Part shown: in pieces, positions 36,818 through 52,241 of the stretch
Position numbering within the stretch: position 1 is the first letter of the stretch
How the letters are laid out: each line of letters starts with the position of its first letter
From: Rhodovulum marinum
GTDB taxonomy: Bacteria > Pseudomonadota > Alphaproteobacteria > Rhodobacterales > Rhodobacteraceae
Direction: 5' to 3'
DNA length: 64,000 nt
Assembly: GCF_004343075.1 (NCBI RefSeq)
Contig: NZ_SLXP01000006.1
Location: forward strand, 124,001 to 188,000
Notes under the pieces: generated by a model
Told to the model about the DNA's origin: nothing
Database searches by the model: none
What the model saw: only the letters and a program-made list of their open reading frames with translations
Position numbers and translations under genes: made by a program

Positions 36818-37962
36818 TCGCGGGCGAGCCTTCGGGGGATGCGCTGGGGGCCGCCCTGATGGCCGGTCTGAAACAGCTTTCGCCCGGTGTGACATTCCAT
36901 GGTGTCGGCGGCCCTCTGATGCAGGGTAAAGGATTGGCCAGCCTGTTCCCGATGGACGAACTCAGCGTCATGGGCATCGCCGAGGTATTGCCCCGCTACC
37001 GGGCGCTTATGCGCCGGATCGGCCAATGCGCGGATGAGGTGGTGCGCCTCTCGCCCGACGCGCTGATCACCATCGACAGTCCTGATTTCAACCTGCGCGT
37101 CGCCCGCCGCGTCAAGGCGCGCTCGCGCATTCACACAGTGCATTACGTCGCCCCCACGGTCTGGGCCTGGCGCCCGCGCCGCGCCGCGCGCATGGCCGAG
37201 GTCATCGACCAGGTACTGGCGCTGTTCCCGTTCGAACCGCCCTACATGCAGGCCGAGGGGATGCGCTGTGATTTCGTGGGCCATCCCGTCGTGGCGCAAC
37301 CGCGCGCCACCCCCGACCAGGTCGCAGCCTTCCGCGCCACCCATGGCATCCCCGCCGATGCGCGTCTCTTGCTGGTGCTTCCGGGGTCGCGCCAGGGAGA
37401 AGTTTCCCGACTGGCCCCGATCTTCGGAGAGGCGCTCAGGCCCGTTCTTGCCCGTCACCCCTCGATGCGGGTGATCCTGCCCGCTGCTGCCCCGGTGGCG
37501 GATGCTGTGGCCAGCCTTGCCGCCAACTGGCCGGGCAGGCCGGTGATCCTCGATCCACGGGGCCGGTCCGAACCGGCGACCGAGAAACGCGCGGCATTCG
37601 CGGCCGCCGATCTCGCGCTTGCGGCCTCGGGCACCGTTTCCCTTGAACTGGCGGCCGCGGCAACGCCCATGGTCATTGCCTATGACATGAACTGGCTCAG
37701 CCGTCGTATCATCGGCCGGATGCTGCGGCTCGACACCGTTACCCTCGTCAACATCGTCAGCGATACGCGCGCCGTGCCGGAATACCTCGGCGAGGACTGC
37801 AAGCCCGCCCCCATCGCCGCGGCTCTTCTACGGCTGCTTGACGATCCGGCTGCCCGCGCCGCCCAGGCCGAGGCCGCGCGCCTGACCATGGCGCGCCTGG
37901 GGCAGGGGGGTACACCGCCGGGCCTCCGCGCCGCCCGTGCTGTCCTTGACGGGCTCGCATGA
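36802..37962 (+). CDS. lpxB: Lipid-A-disaccharide synthase
   Basis: Glycosyltransferase joining lipid X to UDP-2,3-diacylglucosamine to form the lipid A disaccharide. The 386-residue protein begins MRFFLIAGEPSGDALGA. It has HYVAPTVWAWRPRRA near residue 115, LPGSRQGEVSRLAP near residue 195 and the donor-site region AASGTVSLELAAAATPMVI near residue 275. The ATG at 36802 is taken because the family start MRFFLIAGEPSGD lies there; the overlap with lpxI is 16 bases. It is last in the operon and is convergent with mnmA. Confidence 0.95.
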   Translation: MRFFLIAGEPSGDALGAALMAGLKQLSPGVTFHGVGGPLMQGKGLASLFPMDELSVMGIAEVLPRYRALMRRIGQCADEVVRLSPDALITIDSPDFNLRVARRVKARSRIHTVHYVAPTVWAWRPRRAARMAEVIDQVLALFPFEPPYMQAEGMRCDFVGHPVVAQPRATPDQVAAFRATHGIPADARLLLVLPGSRQGEVSRLAPIFGEALRPVLARHPSMRVILPAAAPVADAVASLAANWPGRPVILDPRGRSEPATEKRAAFAAADLALAASGTVSLELAAAATPMVIAYDMNWLSRRIIGRMLRLDTVTLVNIVSDTRAVPEYLGEDCKPAPIAAALLRLLDDPAARAAQAEAARLTMARLGQGGTPPGLRAARAVLDGLA

Positions 37963-38029
37963 TCGCAGTTCTTTTCCCTGGCAATAACAGCCATTAGTGT
38001 GCCGCCGATCACGCGGCCCATCCGGTGGC

Positions 38030-39178
38030 TTACGCGCCGCGCCAGATCCAGCCGCCGCCCAGAACCCGTGTTCCCCCAGTCTCGTAGAATACACAGGCCT
38101 GGCCGGGGCTGACGCCTTCCTCTGGCGTCAGCAGTTCCACCTCGGCCTCGGTGTCCGACAGCGGCCGCAGGATGGCCGGGCGCGGCGGGCGGGTGGACCG
38201 CACCTTGACCGAGATTTCCCACTCGGTTCGCGTCGTAATCGCCGCGTCGCCCAGCCAGTTCACCTCGCGCACCGGTACGCGTCGGGTGGCCAGCATCTCC
38301 TTCGGGCCGACCACCACGCGCCGTGAATCCACGTCCAGCCGCACAACGTAAAGCGGTTCGGACAGCCCGCCGATGCCCAACCCCCGGCGCTGACCGATCG
38401 TGTAGTGGATCACGCCGTCATGGCGGCCCAGCACGCGCCCGTCCGCATGGACGATCTCGCCCGGCTCTGCCGCGCCGGGGCGCAGTTTCTCGATCACGCT
38501 GGCATAATTGCCTTCGGGCACGAAACAGATGTCCTGACTGTCGGGCTTGTCGGCCACCGGCAAGCCGTATTTCGCCGCCAGCGCCCGCGTGGCCGCCTTG
38601 TCGGGCAGGTGCCCCAAGGGAAAGCGCAGGTAATCCAGCTGTTCGCGCGTGGTCGAGAACAGGAAATAGGACTGGTCGCGCACCGGGTCCGCCGCGCAAT
38701 GCAATTCCGGTCCGGTCACGCCGCTCATGCGCCGGATGTAATGCCCGGTCGCCATGCAGTCGGCGTCCAGGTCCTTCGCGGTTTCCAACAGGTCGCGAAA
38801 CTTCACCCGCTCGTTGCAGCGGATGCAAGGCACCGGTGTTGCGCCGGCCAGGTAGGAATCGGCGAATTCCTCGATCACCGCCTCGCGGAACGCGTTCTCG
38901 TAGTCCAGCACGTAATGGGGAAAGCCCACGCGTTCGGCCACCCTGCGGGCGTCATGTATATCGCGTCCCGCACAGCACGCCCCCTTTTTCGCCAGTGCCG
39001 CGCCATGGTCGTAAAGCTGCAGCGTGATCCCGACCACGTCATAGCCTTCCTCGGCCAGTTGCGCTGCCACGACCGAACTGTCGACGCCGCCGGACATCGC
39101 CACCAGAACACGGGTTTCCGCCTCGGGCTTCGCAAAGCCCAGCGAGTTCAGCGGGCGGATCGCGCCATCGAGCGCCAT
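38030..39178 (-). CDS. mnmA: tRNA-specific 2-thiouridylase MnmA
   Basis: Thiolates U34 of tRNAs for Lys, Glu and Gln. The 382-residue protein has the PP-loop [13 protein letters not shown] near residue 26, the first catalytic cysteine in [14 protein letters not shown] near residue 115 and the second in [13 protein letters not shown] near residue 212. The ATG at 39178 is preceded by GAGGAG; the open frame further upstream lacks a good site. It is divergent from sciP. Confidence 0.95.
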   Translation of the reverse strand: MALDGAIRPLNSLGFAKPEAETRVLVAMSGGVDSSVVAAQLAEEGYDVVGITLQLYDHGAALAKKGACCAGRDIHDARRVAERVGFPHYVLDYENAFREAVIEEFADSYLAGATPVPCIRCNERVKFRDLLETAKDLDADCMATGHYIRRMSGVTGPELHCAADPVRDQSYFLFSTTREQLDYLRFPLGHLPDKAATRALAAKYGLPVADKPDSQDICFVPEGNYASVIEKLRPGAAEPGEIVHADGRVLGRHDGVIHYTIGQRRGLGIGGLSEPLYVVRLDVDSRRVVVGPKEMLATRRVPVREVNWLGDAAITTRTEWEISVKVRSTRPPRPAILRPLSDTEAEVELLTPEEGVSPGQACVFYETGGTRVLGGGWIWRGA

Positions 39179-39306
39179 GGGTCGGATCTCCTCGGGAAGG
39201 TTCGTGGGCAATATAGGAAAATGCGAAATACTCTCAACCCTCCGCTTCACCCGCTCTTAAGCATGCCGGGCCAGTTTCGGGACATCCGCAAGAGGGACGA
39301 GAGCCG

Positions 39307-39585
39307 ATGTTTCTGAAACGTATCGACGGGCCGCGGACCGTCACGCTGCCCGACGGAACAACCATGACGCGCGCCGATCTGCCGCCGGTCGATACCCGCC
39401 GCTGGGTCGCCAGTCGAAAGGCCGCCGTGGTCAAGGCCGTCGCGGCTGGCCTGATCTCCGAGGCCGAGGCGAGAGAGCGATATTCGTTGTCCGAGGAAGA
39501 GCTTGAAAGCTGGAAACGGGCGGTGCGCGAGCACGGCGTTCGCGGGCTGAAGGTCACCGCGCTGAAGGAGTTCAGACAACCTTGA
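39307..39585 (+). CDS. sciP: SciP-type CtrA inhibitor (DUF1153)
   Basis: In Caulobacter crescentus SciP binds CtrA and limits its transcriptional activity in G1 cells. This 92-residue protein has the full DUF1153 pattern: GPRTVTLPDGTTMTRADLP, then TRRWVASRKAAVVKAVAAG and a helix-turn-helix-like AEARERYSLSEEELESW, ending in WKRAVREHGVRGLKVT (quoted in pieces). It sits 122 bp upstream of ctrA in the same direction, so inhibitor and target are linked. The family call is firm; the function in this organism is inferred. Confidence 0.9.
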   Translation: MFLKRIDGPRTVTLPDGTTMTRADLPPVDTRRWVASRKAAVVKAVAAGLISEAEARERYSLSEEELESWKRAVREHGVRGLKVTALKEFRQP

Positions 39586-39592
39586 CGAGAAA

Positions 39593-39655
39593 TTAATGGA
39601 CAACCTTAAATTGTAAATGCTAGGATTATTGTTAAGGTAAGGTGAAATTAACCAT
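39593..39655. promoter_or_regulatory. CtrA-site cluster before ctrA
   Basis: Four TTAA tetramers lie at 39593-39596, 39606-39609, 39632-39635 and 39648-39651; the last extends to TTAACCAT (39648-39655), the CtrA half-site known from Caulobacter. The TTAA spacings (9 and 12 bases) are not the ideal 7. This AT-rich patch stands out in a GC-rich genome and suggests autoregulation. Confidence 0.55.
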
Positions 39656-39707
39656 TGTTCGTCAGGACTGGTAAACGTTCCACGACGACAAAGCGGAGAC
39701 CTTAGCA

Positions 39708-45144
<5,437 letters not shown>

Positions 45145-45172
45145 GGCCGTTCGTGCCCGAACGTTCGCGAAT

Positions 45173-45187
45173 GTTCTTAAAAAGTTC
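45173..45187 (+). promoter_or_regulatory. LexA (SOS) box 1
   Basis: GTTCTTAAAAAGTTC is a perfect GTTC-N7-GTTC, the LexA operator of alphaproteobacteria. It lies 65 bases before the start of the 40-residue peptide gene and 28 bases after recG. Confidence 0.8.
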
Positions 45188-45209
45188 TTTACAATTGTCT
45201 CGAAAAGGA

Positions 45210-45224
45210 GAACAAAGAAGGAAC
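45210..45224 (-). promoter_or_regulatory. LexA (SOS) box 2
   Basis: GAACAAAGAAGGAAC is GAAC-N7-GAAC, the complement of the same operator. It is 22 bases from box 1, about two helical turns in spacing between starts (37 bases, roughly 3.5 turns), and 27 bases before the peptide start. Two boxes before one small gene are unlikely by chance. Confidence 0.75.
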
Positions 45225-45251
45225 ATTCCGACGCAGCAGGAGGTTGCCCCC

Positions 45252-45374
45252 ATGATAAGCGAACTGACCGACGCCCTGTCCCGCACCCGTGCCACGCTCT
45301 GGCAGGACGCACTGGGGGCCGCTGCGCTGATGGTCACGCTGTTCGCGGGGCTGCACCTGCCCGCGCTGTTCTAA
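45252..45374 (+). CDS. LexA-controlled 40-residue membrane peptide
   Basis: ATG at 45252 is preceded at ideal spacing by a perfect AGGAGG (45238-45243). The peptide starts MISELTDALSRTRATLWQD, a likely amphipathic helix, then has one hydrophobic helix (about 20-38, LGAAALMVTLFAGLHL) and ends PALF. Two LexA operators lie just upstream and a strong terminator follows, so this is a self-standing SOS transcription unit. Caulobacter SidA, a 29-residue inner-membrane peptide under LexA, blocks division through FtsW; a similar role is an inference from size, membrane helix and regulation, not from sequence identity. I do not recognise a named family. Confidence 0.75.
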   Translation: MISELTDALSRTRATLWQDALGAAALMVTLFAGLHLPALF

Positions 45375-45464
45375 GGTTTCACTGCCCGCTGTCTGTGCCT
45401 TCGCCCCGCCCCAAGGGGGTAAGGAACCTGCCTCTTCCTGTCCTGATGCACGGACGCATACCTG

Positions 45465-45500
45465 CCGCCGCCTCCGACCACGGAGCGCGGCGGTTTTTTT
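45465..45500 (+). terminator. Strong rho-independent terminator
   Basis: CCGCCGCCTCCG (45465-45476) pairs with CGGAG-C-GCGGCGG (45481-45493, one bulged C), with a four-base loop, followed by seven T (45494-45500). It ends the SOS peptide unit. Confidence 0.9.
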
Positions 45501-45520
45501 GTCTGAAACGAAAAACGTCG

Positions 45521-45973
45521 TCAGGCGCAGGCCGCGGCCTCGGCGGCATCGAACGCCTCCAGCGTCGCCTCCAGCGCAAGCAGGATCGAGGCATGGCGGT
45601 TCTTGTAGTCGCGCGCGGGGGCCAACACTTCCAGCCCGTCAAAGGGCGGTGCAGGTGGCGGCCCGTTTTCCTTGAGCATGGCGCGCAACTGATCGCGCGC
45701 GGCTTCGACTTCGGCGCGTGTGCAGCCAATGACATTCGCACCGACAACTGCGGCGGCCGCCTGCCCCAAGGCGCAGGCCTTGACGTCCTGCCCGAACCGG
45801 GTGATCCGTCCGTCCTCGACATCCAGGTCCACGCTGACTGTCGACCCGCAGAGAGGCGAGCGTTTGCGCGCGCTGGCCATTGGCGTGTCGAGCCGTTCGA
45901 GATGCGGAATATCGGCCGCCAGCGCCAGGATGCGCTGGGAATACAGCTTGATCAGGTCGGTCTCGGCGGTCAT
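45521..45973 (-). CDS. IscU/SufU-like iron-sulfur cluster scaffold protein
   Basis: A 150-residue NifU-N-type protein expected to build or hold Fe-S clusters. The conserved cysteines appear in RSPLCGSTVSVDLDVEDG (about residue 42), VKACALGQAAAAVVG (about residue 69) and VIGCTRAEVEAARDQL (about residue 84). In canonical IscU the third cysteine is much further along, so this is the divergent type often found beside hisI in this family. ATG at 45973. It is divergent from hisI, with 69 bp between them. Whether it is a real scaffold or a zinc-type SufU relative is open. Confidence 0.8.
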   Translation of the reverse strand: MTAETDLIKLYSQRILALAADIPHLERLDTPMASARKRSPLCGSTVSVDLDVEDGRITRFGQDVKACALGQAAAAVVGANVIGCTRAEVEAARDQLRAMLKENGPPPAPPFDGLEVLAPARDYKNRHASILLALEATLEAFDAAEAAACA

Positions 45974-46042
45974 GGCGTTCCCTTCAGCCCGCGTCTGGCA
46001 TAGATAACGCGGACGCATCCGATTTTCAAAGGAGTTCGGCCC

Positions 46043-46402
46043 ATGTCCTTCGATCCGGCAAGCCTGACCTATAACGACGCCGGGCTGATTCCCGCGATTG
46101 CCCAGGACAGGGACGGCACGGTGCTGATGCTGGCCTGGATGAACGCCGAAAGCGTGACGCGCACGCTGCAGACCGGGCGCGTCACCTACTGGTCGCGGTC
46201 CCGGGCGGCGTTCTGGGTCAAGGGCGAGTCCAGCGGCCATGTGCAGCGCCTGGTCGAGATGCGCGTCGATTGCGACCGCGATTGCCTGTTGGTGATCGTG
46301 GAGCAGACAGGCCCGGCCTGCCACACCAACCGGCGCAGTTGCTTCTACACCGCGATCCGTGACGGCGCCGAGGTTGAGATCATGGCGCCCGAGCCGGACT
46401 GA
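46043..46402 (+). CDS. hisI: Phosphoribosyl-AMP cyclohydrolase
   Basis: Third step of histidine synthesis, opening the purine ring of PR-AMP. The 119-residue protein contains only the HisI domain, without a fused HisE. It has [26 protein letters not shown] (quoted in part: [17 protein letters not shown]) near residue 30, the metal-binding [12 protein letters not shown] near residue 73, and [19 protein letters not shown] lies nine bases before the ATG. The end overlaps gluQ on the other strand by 23 bases. No other his genes are here. Confidence 0.95.
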   Translation: MSFDPASLTYNDAGLIPAIAQDRDGTVLMLAWMNAESVTRTLQTGRVTYWSRSRAAFWVKGESSGHVQRLVEMRVDCDRDCLLVIVEQTGPACHTNRRSCFYTAIRDGAEVEIMAPEPD

Positions 46403-47255
46403 GGCCGACAAGCGCGCGAATATCCGCGGGCGTGGCCCCCTCTTCGCGATAGCGCGCGATGGCGCGGGCGTCGTCGCGTTTGGCAAGCCGCTTGCCGGTG
46501 TCGTCGGTGATCAGGCGGTGATGGTGGTAGGTGGGTGAGGAAAGACCAAGAAGATCCTGCAAAATAATGTTAATCGGCGTGACTTCGAACAGATCCTCAC
46601 CGCGGACCACCTCGGTGATGCGCTGGAACGCGTCATCCACCACGACAGCGATGTGATAGGATGTGCCGATGTCGCGCCGGGCCAGCACGACGTCGCCCAC
46701 CTCGTGGATCAGCGCCGCTTCGGACAGGTGGTGGCGGCCTTCATGGGCGGGGCCGGTTTCGGTGAACGCGGGCAGGGCATCCAGCCGTGCAAGCGCCCGG
46801 GCCATGTCCAACCGGATCGCATCTTCCGGCCCGGCCTCGGCCATGGGCCGACCACGGCAGGTGCCCGGATAGACCAGCCCATCCGGTCCCAGAACCGGTG
46901 CCCCGGCTTGCGGCGCCGACAACGCCGCGCGAATGTCGGACCGCCGACAGCGGCAGGGATAGACCAGCCCCATTTCCGCCAAACGGTCGAGAGCCGCGCC
47001 ATAGGCCGGCAGGCGCGTGGATTGACGCAGCACGGGCCGTGACCAGTCGAGCCCCAGCCAGGCCAGGTCGTCCAGGATCATGGCCTCCCATTCTGGCTTG
47101 CAACGGGCGGTGTCGATATCCTCGATCCGCAGCAGCATCTCGCCCCCCACGGCCCGCGCCCGCTCGAACGCGGTCAGCGCCGAGAAGGCGTGGCCCAGGT
47201 GCAGCGGCCCCGTGGGCGAGGGGGCGAAACGCGTGCGCGCACGCGGCTCAGCCAT
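46380..47255 (-). CDS. gluQ: Glutamyl-Q tRNA(Asp) synthetase
   Basis: Attaches glutamate to the queuosine at position 34 of tRNA-Asp. The 291-residue protein is a GluRS catalytic domain without the anticodon-binding domain, as expected. It has [19 protein letters not shown] (HLGH), the zinc-type cysteines in [10 protein letters not shown] and YPGTCRGRP, and a KMSKS variant in [13 protein letters not shown]. The ATG at 47255 overlaps the trmFO stop by eight bases, so the two tRNA-modification genes are co-transcribed. It converges on hisI. Confidence 0.92.
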   Translation of the reverse strand: MAEPRARTRFAPSPTGPLHLGHAFSALTAFERARAVGGEMLLRIEDIDTARCKPEWEAMILDDLAWLGLDWSRPVLRQSTRLPAYGAALDRLAEMGLVYPCRCRRSDIRAALSAPQAGAPVLGPDGLVYPGTCRGRPMAEAGPEDAIRLDMARALARLDALPAFTETGPAHEGRHHLSEAALIHEVGDVVLARRDIGTSYHIAVVVDDAFQRITEVVRGEDLFEVTPINIILQDLLGLSSPTYHHHRLITDDTGKRLAKRDDARAIARYREEGATPADIRALVGLSPARAP

Positions 47256-48591
47256 GGCCAAGCCAGACGCTCCAATCGGTCTTGGCGCGGTCGGTATAGG
47301 CCTTGTAGCGGTCGCGGCGTCCGCGCCGACCACCGCGCAGGCCCTCGACCGGGGGAAACAGGCCGAAATTGACGTTCATTGGCTGAAAGGTCTTGGCCTC
47401 GGCACCGCCCGTGATGTGGCTGACCAGGGCACCTGTCGCCGTGGTCGCCGGCACAGGGGGTAAGGTGCGGCCCTGCATCTCGGCCGCGGCGAGGCGCCCG
47501 GCCAGCAAGCCCATCGCCGCGGATTCCACGTACCCTTCCACCCCGGTGATCTGGCCCGCGAACCGGATATTCGGGCGCGACCTTAACCGAAGCTGGTCGT
47601 CCAGCAGGGTCGGCGCGTTCAGGAAGGTGTTGCGGTGGATCCCGCCAAGGCGTGCAAACCGCGCCTGTTCCAGGCCGGGTATCATACGAAAAACATCAAC
47701 TTGCGCGCCATACTTCATCTTGGTCTGGAAGCCGACGATATTGTACAGCGTTCCCAGCGCGTTGTCGCGGCGCAGTTGCACCACGGCGTGGGGCTTGACC
47801 TCGGGGGCGTGCGGGTTGGTCAGTCCGACCGGTTTCATCGGCCCGTGGCGCAGCGTTTCGCGGCCGCGTTCCGCCATCACCTCAATCGGCAGGCAGCCAT
47901 CGAAATAGCCGGCCGTCTCACCCTCGTGAAAGGTGGTCTTGTCGGCGGCCAGCAGCGCGTCGATGAACGCGTCGTAGGTGGCGCGGTCCATCGGACAGTT
48001 CAGATAGGCGGTGCGCTCCTCCTCGGTTTCGCCCTTGTCATAGCGCGACTGGAACCAGGCCTTGGTCAGGTCCACGCTGTCGGCATAGACGATGGGCGCG
48101 ATGGCATCGAAAAAGGCCAGGGCATCGGTGCCGGTCTCGGCGGCGATCGCCCGGCCAAGCGCGTCCGAGGTCAGCGGCCCGGTCGCGATGATCCAGCGGC
48201 CTTCGGTGGGAAGTGACGTGATTTCAGTTCGTTCTAACGCGATCTTCGGATGGGAAAGCAGCCGGTCCGTCACCGCCCGGGCGAACGCATCTCGGTCGAC
48301 AGCCAAGGCGCCGCCCGCCGGCAGGCGGTGAGCATCGGCCATTTCCATGACCAGCCCGCAGGCCGCACGCATTTCCCAATGCAGCAAGCCGACCGCGTTC
48401 TGTTCGTCATCGTCGGAACGGAACGAGTTCGAGCAGACCATCTCGGCCAGCTGATCGGTTTGATGGGCAAAGGTGCCGGTTGCCGGCCGCATTTCGTGGA
48501 TGACCACGTCGATCCCGGCGCTAGCGGCCTGCCAGGCGGCCTCGGCCCCGGCCATGCCGCCGCCGACGATGTCAAGGATGTTGTCCGTCAT
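47248..48591 (-). CDS. trmFO: Methylenetetrahydrofolate-tRNA-(uracil-5-)-methyltransferase TrmFO
   Basis: FAD and folate enzyme making 5-methyluridine at position 54 of tRNA. The 447-residue protein has the FAD loop [16 protein letters not shown] at the start, [15 protein letters not shown] near residue 32, [11 protein letters not shown]-like text ([12 protein letters not shown]), and the catalytic-cysteine segment [15 protein letters not shown] near residue 195. ATG at 48591. It is first of a two-gene unit with gluQ. Confidence 0.95.
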   Translation of the reverse strand: MTDNILDIVGGGMAGAEAAWQAASAGIDVVIHEMRPATGTFAHQTDQLAEMVCSNSFRSDDDEQNAVGLLHWEMRAACGLVMEMADAHRLPAGGALAVDRDAFARAVTDRLLSHPKIALERTEITSLPTEGRWIIATGPLTSDALGRAIAAETGTDALAFFDAIAPIVYADSVDLTKAWFQSRYDKGETEEERTAYLNCPMDRATYDAFIDALLAADKTTFHEGETAGYFDGCLPIEVMAERGRETLRHGPMKPVGLTNPHAPEVKPHAVVQLRRDNALGTLYNIVGFQTKMKYGAQVDVFRMIPGLEQARFARLGGIHRNTFLNAPTLLDDQLRLRSRPNIRFAGQITGVEGYVESAAMGLLAGRLAAAEMQGRTLPPVPATTATGALVSHITGGAEAKTFQPMNVNFGLFPPVEGLRGGRRGRRDRYKAYTDRAKTDWSVWLGHG

Positions 48592-48632
48592 GGCCCCGAT
48601 CTAGCGGGCGCGGCGGGCAAAGGAAAGGGTGC

Positions 48633-49178
48633 TCAGGCGGACTTTCGCAATGCCGCGGGGGCGTATGAGATCACGGTTTCGCTGGCCTGGATCTCGGCCA
48701 GCGCAGCGCGCGTCGCCGCCAGTTCCAGCCGGGTCCGCGACAGTTCATCGTCGCGGTCGGCCTGGGTCCCCATCCCGTCGCGCGACAGGGGGCATTCCGA
48801 GATCCGGGCGGTCAGCGCGATCAGGCTGAGCGCGCCGACCATCGCGATCTCGACCCATAAAGTCTGGTGCGCGATGGGGGCGGCAAACAGGCCGGCATGG
48901 GACACCAGCGCGGAAACGACCGTGTAAAGGCCAAGGATCAATGCCGCGGGCCGGACGATCCGCCCCACGAAAAGCGCCACACCGGTCAGCCAGACGACGG
49001 TGATCGTCGCCCAGGAGGCGACCGTCGCCGTGTCGGTTCGCGGCACGAAGTCAATCCCGTCGGGAACGACGATCACGCCCGTTGCGTGGGCGATGAAATA
49101 CGAGGCGACCAACATGCGTGCCGCGGCCAGCGCGCGGCACGAGGTCGCCTGCACAAGGGGTGGTTTGCCAGGCAGCAT
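48633..49178 (-). CDS. Four-helix membrane protein of unknown function
   Basis: A 181-residue protein with about four membrane helices in residues 15-130 (ASYFIAHATGVIVVP, WATITVVWLTGVALFVG, AALILGLYTVVSALV, LWVEIAMVGALSLIALTA) and a charged, coiled-coil-like cytoplasmic tail (QADRDDELSRTRLELAATRA). The arrangement recalls DoxX-like proteins, but no diagnostic motif is present. The ATG at 49178 is chosen because GGAAGGGA lies at proper distance; an ATG at 49196 is the alternative. It is downstream of gyrA in the same direction, 170 bp away. Function unknown. Confidence 0.7.
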   Translation of the reverse strand: MLPGKPPLVQATSCRALAAARMLVASYFIAHATGVIVVPDGIDFVPRTDTATVASWATITVVWLTGVALFVGRIVRPAALILGLYTVVSALVSHAGLFAAPIAHQTLWVEIAMVGALSLIALTARISECPLSRDGMGTQADRDDELSRTRLELAATRAALAEIQASETVISYAPAALRKSA

Positions 49179-49347
49179 GGCAGCAATCCCTTCCATGGCA
49201 GTCGAGATGTTCGCTCGGAGTCGAACTAGGCAGAGAATTCCGGCTTCTTCTTGACAGAATCCTGACGCCGCATCGCAACATGCGTCGAAAACCGCGCGAT
49301 GGCGTGAATTTCTGGTGCCGTGGTAAAGGAAGTCTTTCGCGCGGGCG

Positions 49348-52119
49348 TTACTCGCCCGACGGTTCGCCCGCGCCCTGTGCCTCGTCCTCGCCCTGATCGG
49401 CGATCCAGGCGACCGAGACCACTTCCTCGCCCTTCGCGGTGTTGAACACCCGCACCCCGCCCGCGCTGCGCGAGCGGAACGAGATATCCTCGACCGGGCA
49501 GCGGATCGACTGGCCGGTCGAGGTGACCAGCATGATCTGGTCGTCGATCTCGACCGGGAAACACGCCACCAGTGGCCCGCCCCGCAGGCCCTTGTCGATC
49601 GCCTGCACACCCTGGCCGCCACGCCCGCGCACCGGATAATCGTGGCTGGACGACAATTTGCCAGTGCCGCGAGTGGTGATCGTCAGGATCAGGTCCTCAG
49701 CCGCCGACATCTCGGCATAGCGCTCGGGCGACAGCTGGCCGCCGGCAATCGCCTCGTCCTCGTCGTCGGGCTCTTCCTCGTCGGTCAGCCCGGCCATCAG
49801 GCGCCTTTGTTTCAGATAGGCGGTGCGTTCCTCGGAACTGGCCTCGAAATGGCGGATCACCGACATCGACACCACGCGGTCGCCCTCGGCTAGGCGGATG
49901 CCGCGCACGCCCACGGAACTGCGGCTGTTGAACACGCGTACATCGGTGGTGGGGAAACGGATCGCCCGGCCAAGCGCCGTCACCAGCATCACGTCCTCGT
50001 CCTCGGAACAGATGCGTGCGTTGATCAGCCTTGTATCCGCGTTTTCGTCCTCGAATTTCATCGCGATCTTGCCGTTGCGCATCACGTTGGTGAAATCCGA
50101 CAACCGGTTGCGCCGCACGCTGCCCGCAGACGTGGCGAACACGATCTGCAATTCGTCCCAATCCTTTTCGGGGCGGTCCACGGGCATGATCGCAGCGATC
50201 GAGACGCCGGTCGCAATGGGCAGGATGTTGACGATGGCCTTGCCCTTCGAGGTGCGCCCCCCCTGCGGCAGGCGCCAGCATTTCAGCTTGTAGACCATCC
50301 CGTCGGTCGTAAAGAACAGCAAGGGCGTGTGGGTGTTGGCCACGAACAGCGTGGTGACCACGTCCTCTTCCTTGGTTTGCATCCCCGACAGGCCCTTGCC
50401 GCCGCGCCGCTGGGCGCGGAATTCGACCAGGGGCGTGCGCTTGATATAGCCGGACTGGGTGATCGTCACGACCATGTCCTCGCGCTCGATCAGGTCCTCG
50501 TCCTCCATGTCGCCGGACCAGTCGGCGATCTCGGTACGGCGGGGCACGGCGAACTGGTCGCGGACCTCTTTCAGCTCGTTCGCGATGATCTCCATGATCC
50601 GGTCGCGCGACCGAAGAATATCGAGGTAATCCTTGATCTTGGCGGCCAGGTCTTCAAGTTCGTCGGTAACTTCCTTTACGCCCAGCTGGGTCAGGCGTTG
50701 CAGGCGCAGATCGAGGATTGCACGGGCCTGCGTTTCGGACAGGTTATAGGTGCCGTCCTCGTTCATCTTGTGGGTCGGGTCGTCGATCAGGCGGATGTAA
50801 TCGGCGATGTCGGCGGCGGGCCAGCGCCGGCCCATCAGTTTTTCCCGTGCCTCGGCGGCATCGGCAGAGGCGCGGATGGTGGCGACCACCTCGTCCACGT
50901 TCGACACGGCCACGGCCAGACCGCACAGGATATGGCTGCGTTCGCGCGCCTTGCGCAGTTCGAACGCCGTGCGACGCGCGACAACCTCCTCACGGAAGTC
51001 TATGAAAGCGGTAAGGAATTTCCGCAGCGTCAGGGTTTCCGGCCGACCGCCATTCAGCGCCAGCATGTTGCACCCGAACGAGGTCTGCATCGGCGTAAAG
51101 CGGAACAACTGGTTCAGCACGACATCGGGTGTGGCGTCGCGTTTCAGTTCCACCACCACGCGCACGCCGACGCGGTCGGATTCGTCCTGGACGTGAGCGA
51201 TGCCTTCGATCCGCTTGTCTCGCGCGGCCTCGGCGATCTTTTCGATCATCGTGGCCTTGTTCACCTGGTAAGGGATCTCGTCGATGACGATGGCATACCG
51301 ATCCTTGCGGATTTCCTCGATCCGGGTCTTTGCGCGGATGATGACCGAACCGCGCCCTTCCAGATAGGCCTTGCGCGCGCCGGACCGGCCCAGGATCAGC
51401 CCGCCCGTCGGGAAATCGGGGGCGGGGATGTATTCCATCAGCTGTTCGACGGAAAGGTCCGGGTCTTCGATCAGCGCCAGCGTGGCGTCGACGACTTCGC
51501 CCAGGTTGTGGGGCGGGATGTTTGTGGCCATGCCGACCGCGATGCCGCCCGCACCGTTGACCAGCATGTTCGGGAATCGCGCGGGCAGGACGGTGGGTTC
51601 CAGGTCCTTGCCGTCGTAATTGTCCTGAAAATCAACGGTATCCTTGTCGATATCGGCCAGAAGTGCGGCGGCGGGCTTGTCCATGCGCACTTCGGTATAG
51701 CGCATGGCGGCGGGGTTATCGCCGTCCATCGAGCCGAAATTCCCCTGACCGTCCAGCAAGGGCAGGGACATCGAGAAATCCTGCGCCATGCGCACCAGGG
51801 CGTCGTAGATCGCGGAATCGCCGTGCGGGTGGTATTTCCCCATCACGTCGCCTACCGGGCGGGCGGATTTCCGATAGGGCTTGTCGTGGGTATTGCCGGT
51901 TTCGTGCATCGCGTAGAGGATGCGACGGTGCACGGGTTTCAGCCCGTCGCGCAGATCGGGGATCGCGCGCGAGACGATGACGCTCATCGCGTAATCGAGA
52001 TAGGAGGTCTGCATCTCCTGCTCGATGGCGATGGTCGGCCCGTCATAGGCGGGCCGCTCGGGCGCGCCGCTGGGGCCATTTTCGTCTTTGTTCTCAGGGG
52101 GTTCCGGCGTTTCGCTCAC
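49348..52119 (-). CDS. gyrA: DNA gyrase subunit A
   Basis: Cleavage-rejoining subunit of gyrase. The 923-residue protein has the winged-helix start [26 protein letters not shown] (quoted in part: [20 protein letters not shown]), the catalytic tyrosine region [12 protein letters not shown], and the quinolone region [17 protein letters not shown] with the Ser and Asp typical of susceptible strains. The GyrA box QRRGGKG marks the C-terminal wrapping domain. The C-terminal part carries an acidic insert ([12 protein letters not shown]). The GTG at 52119 (VSETPEP) is preferred to a TTG at 52149, because AAAGGCCGGG lies between them. Confidence 0.96.
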   Translation of the reverse strand: MSETPEPPENKDENGPSGAPERPAYDGPTIAIEQEMQTSYLDYAMSVIVSRAIPDLRDGLKPVHRRILYAMHETGNTHDKPYRKSARPVGDVMGKYHPHGDSAIYDALVRMAQDFSMSLPLLDGQGNFGSMDGDNPAAMRYTEVRMDKPAAALLADIDKDTVDFQDNYDGKDLEPTVLPARFPNMLVNGAGGIAVGMATNIPPHNLGEVVDATLALIEDPDLSVEQLMEYIPAPDFPTGGLILGRSGARKAYLEGRGSVIIRAKTRIEEIRKDRYAIVIDEIPYQVNKATMIEKIAEAARDKRIEGIAHVQDESDRVGVRVVVELKRDATPDVVLNQLFRFTPMQTSFGCNMLALNGGRPETLTLRKFLTAFIDFREEVVARRTAFELRKARERSHILCGLAVAVSNVDEVVATIRASADAAEAREKLMGRRWPAADIADYIRLIDDPTHKMNEDGTYNLSETQARAILDLRLQRLTQLGVKEVTDELEDLAAKIKDYLDILRSRDRIMEIIANELKEVRDQFAVPRRTEIADWSGDMEDEDLIEREDMVVTITQSGYIKRTPLVEFRAQRRGGKGLSGMQTKEEDVVTTLFVANTHTPLLFFTTDGMVYKLKCWRLPQGGRTSKGKAIVNILPIATGVSIAAIMPVDRPEKDWDELQIVFATSAGSVRRNRLSDFTNVMRNGKIAMKFEDENADTRLINARICSEDEDVMLVTALGRAIRFPTTDVRVFNSRSSVGVRGIRLAEGDRVVSMSVIRHFEASSEERTAYLKQRRLMAGLTDEEEPDDEDEAIAGGQLSPERYAEMSAAEDLILTITTRGTGKLSSSHDYPVRGRGGQGVQAIDKGLRGGPLVACFPVEIDDQIMLVTSTGQSIRCPVEDISFRSRSAGGVRVFNTAKGEEVVSVAWIADQGEDEAQGAGEPSGE

Positions 52120-52155
52120 GTTGATGCCCGGCCTTTCGCGCCTGCTCAATATCTA

Positions 52156-52241
52156 GTTGGCGTCAGTCTATCAGAACCTTCATGTGGGGTGCAATGGCCC
52201 AGGCGCCAACACGTTGGCAGCCCCCACACCAGAGTGCCAAC
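52156..52241. promoter_or_regulatory. Four-copy GTTGGC/GCCAAC cluster between gyrA and usg
   Basis: GTTGGC at 52156-52161, GCCAAC at 52205-52210, GTTGGC at 52213-52218 and GCCAAC at 52236-52241. The middle two form an inverted repeat around AC. The arrangement, in the divergent promoter gap, looks like an operator, but I cannot name the regulator. Confidence 0.4.

Noticed and set aside
45163-45176. A third LexA box (GTTCGCGAATGTTC)
   Set aside because: Spacer is six bases, not seven; it may contribute to binding but does not fit the operator rule.
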